Notes under the pieces: model-generated
What the model saw: the letters and a program-made list of their open reading frames with translations, nothing else
Databases searched by the model: none
What the model was told of the DNA's origin: nothing
Assembly: GCA_016700155.1 (NCBI GenBank)
Contig: CP065001.1
Span: 3,906,001-3,970,000, forward strand
Direction: 5' to 3'
From: Ignavibacteriales bacterium
GTDB lineage: Bacteria > Bacteroidota > Ignavibacteria > Ignavibacteriales > Ignavibacteriaceae
Length of the DNA stretch: 64,000 bases
In this document: piece by piece, positions 63,224 to 64,000 of the stretch
How the letters are laid out: the number at the start of each line of letters is the position of its first letter
How positions within the stretch are numbered: position 1 is the stretch's first letter
Position numbers and translations under genes: made by a program

Positions 63224-64000
63224 ATGAAGGTAAAATTGTTACTTTCGTTTTTTTTGGTCTGCATCTTTTCACTCACCGTTTTTGCTCAGGGTGTTAGACT
63301 TCAGTTTATAACTGTTAACCAGTATGGAAACAACCTTTACCTGGATAACGTTACGTTAGGCAATCAATTTAATAATGACGTTGGAGTTGGCTCTATCAAT
63401 AATATAAACCCGGGAACAAGTTATGCTATCGGCTCAGCCCCGTTTGTTGTGGCTCCGGATGTAACTGTCCTTAACGTCGGAAAAAATAATGTTACATCAT
63501 CATTCAATGTTACAATGACTGTAACTCCCGGAGGTTATTCAAGCACTAAACCTGTTGCTTCATTACTAAGTGGTCAGTCAACAAATTTAATTTTTGATAA
63601 CCTTACTATTACACCCGGCGTTGCCATTGAAATCACCATCACTACTTCATTGGCAGGTGATGAAAACAGTTCAAACAATACTCTGGTTCAGAATACAAGT
63701 TATCTTCCGGGCGTTCAAAGAAAAATTCTTCTGGAAGAATGGACAAGTTCAACTTGCGGACCGTGCGCAAGTAATAACCCGACAATTGACGCATTCGTTG
63801 CAGCAAGATTCACATCCTTAGTCCCAATAAAATACCATATGAACTGGCCACAGCCAGGAAATGACCCGATGTATCTTTATAATCCCACACAGGCAACAGA
63901 CCGCAGAACATATTACGGTGTAAATGCCGTTCCCCATGTAATAATGGATGGAGTTGTAAATCCATCTTATCCTTATACGGGTGCAACAAGTCTTCCAGGT
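63224..64000 (+). CDS. Omp28-type secreted protein, 3' end outside the window
   Basis: Reading frame from ATG 63224 (GGGAGTAAGT upstream) runs open to the window end, 259 codons seen, so it is partial. Signal peptide MKVKLLLSFFLVCIFSLTVFAQ; an N-terminal domain of about 140 residues of unknown fold, then LLEEWTSSTCGPCASNNPTID with CGPC motif, as in thioredoxin-like Omp28 proteins, and YHMNWPQPGNDPMYLYNP aligned to the lipoprotein's corresponding segment. It probably continues with a C-terminal sorting domain, not visible. Confidence 0.8.
   Translation, partial: MKVKLLLSFFLVCIFSLTVFAQGVRLQFITVNQYGNNLYLDNVTLGNQFNNDVGVGSINNINPGTSYAIGSAPFVVAPDVTVLNVGKNNVTSSFNVTMTVTPGGYSSTKPVASLLSGQSTNLIFDNLTITPGVAIEITITTSLAGDENSSNNTLVQNTSYLPGVQRKILLEEWTSSTCGPCASNNPTIDAFVAARFTSLVPIKYHMNWPQPGNDPMYLYNPTQATDRRTYYGVNAVPHVIMDGVVNPSYPYTGATSLPG

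Overview
The window looks like a chromosomal segment of a Bacteroidota/Chlorobi-group bacterium, most likely an Ignavibacteria-type lineage. The clues are six complete secreted proteins ending in the type IX secretion (T9SS) sorting domain with the Asn-Tyr-Pro-Asn-Pro-Phe-Asn-Pro signature, a long-form IspG, many predicted outer-membrane or periplasmic proteins, and a tRNA-Lys preceded by a TTTG-N20-TAATTTTG promoter of the Bacteroidota sigma-factor type. The lineage is inferred from these features; there is no rRNA gene here to prove it.

Layout. 0-6.1 kb (minus strand): geranylgeranyl-reductase-family flavoprotein, a four-helix-bundle gene broken by an in-frame stop, a 2x[4Fe-4S] ferredoxin, a full-length RecQ and DNA primase. 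6.3-14.7 kb (plus strand): ispG, nif3-like, a coiled-coil zinc-ribbon protein, RNase P RNA, then recJ-yebC-ruvC-ruvA. 14.7-20.9 kb (minus strand): a five-gene run of TPR protein, clpX, a secreted amidotransferase-like protein, glycosyltransferase 9 and an FAH-family hydrolase. 21-31 kb: two adjacent T9SS-exported proteins sharing nearly identical sorting-domain DNA, a zinc-ribbon membrane protein, secreted DinB-like protein, EamA transporter, a lysozyme-like/lipoprotein/helical three-gene set, and an ECF sigma / anti-sigma-FecR / intradiol-dioxygenase-like set. 31-40 kb: large T9SS beta-propeller protein, DUF2269, cupin, aquaporin Z, then a plus-strand row of small stress/repair-type enzymes (DUF3788, pirin, Ada, DHFR-like, SRPBCC, DUF1801). 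40-49 kb: secreted GH5 glycosidase, SemiSWEET, tRNA-Lys, a tandem pair of outer-membrane barrel paralogues, GT2, a second shorter RecQ, a lipoprotein and two small secreted HEAT-repeat proteins. 49-64 kb: envelope functions (hydrolase, TraB/GumN, lytic transglycosylase divergent from a class A penicillin-binding protein), an M64-type peptidase behind a membrane nucleotide cyclase, FKBP-TPR, MmcQ/YjbR, and three consecutive Omp28-type thioredoxin-like secreted proteins, the last cut by the window edge.

The housekeeping genes are ordinary. The accessory interest lies in sequence-level structures: composite inverted-repeat elements with 15-bp arms (one flanked by an 11-bp direct repeat), a perfect 28-bp palindrome carried in frame inside a glycosidase, hexanucleotide repeat-length differences in the signal peptides of tandem outer-membrane paralogues, repeat sequence found both between and inside genes, and a terminator-like hairpin ending two bases before the nif3 start codon. 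No CRISPR array, transposase gene, prophage structural gene or T9SS core gene is visible. I did not find a clear-cut new defence or mobile system; the best candidates for something undescribed are the three-gene lysozyme module and the composite repeats.
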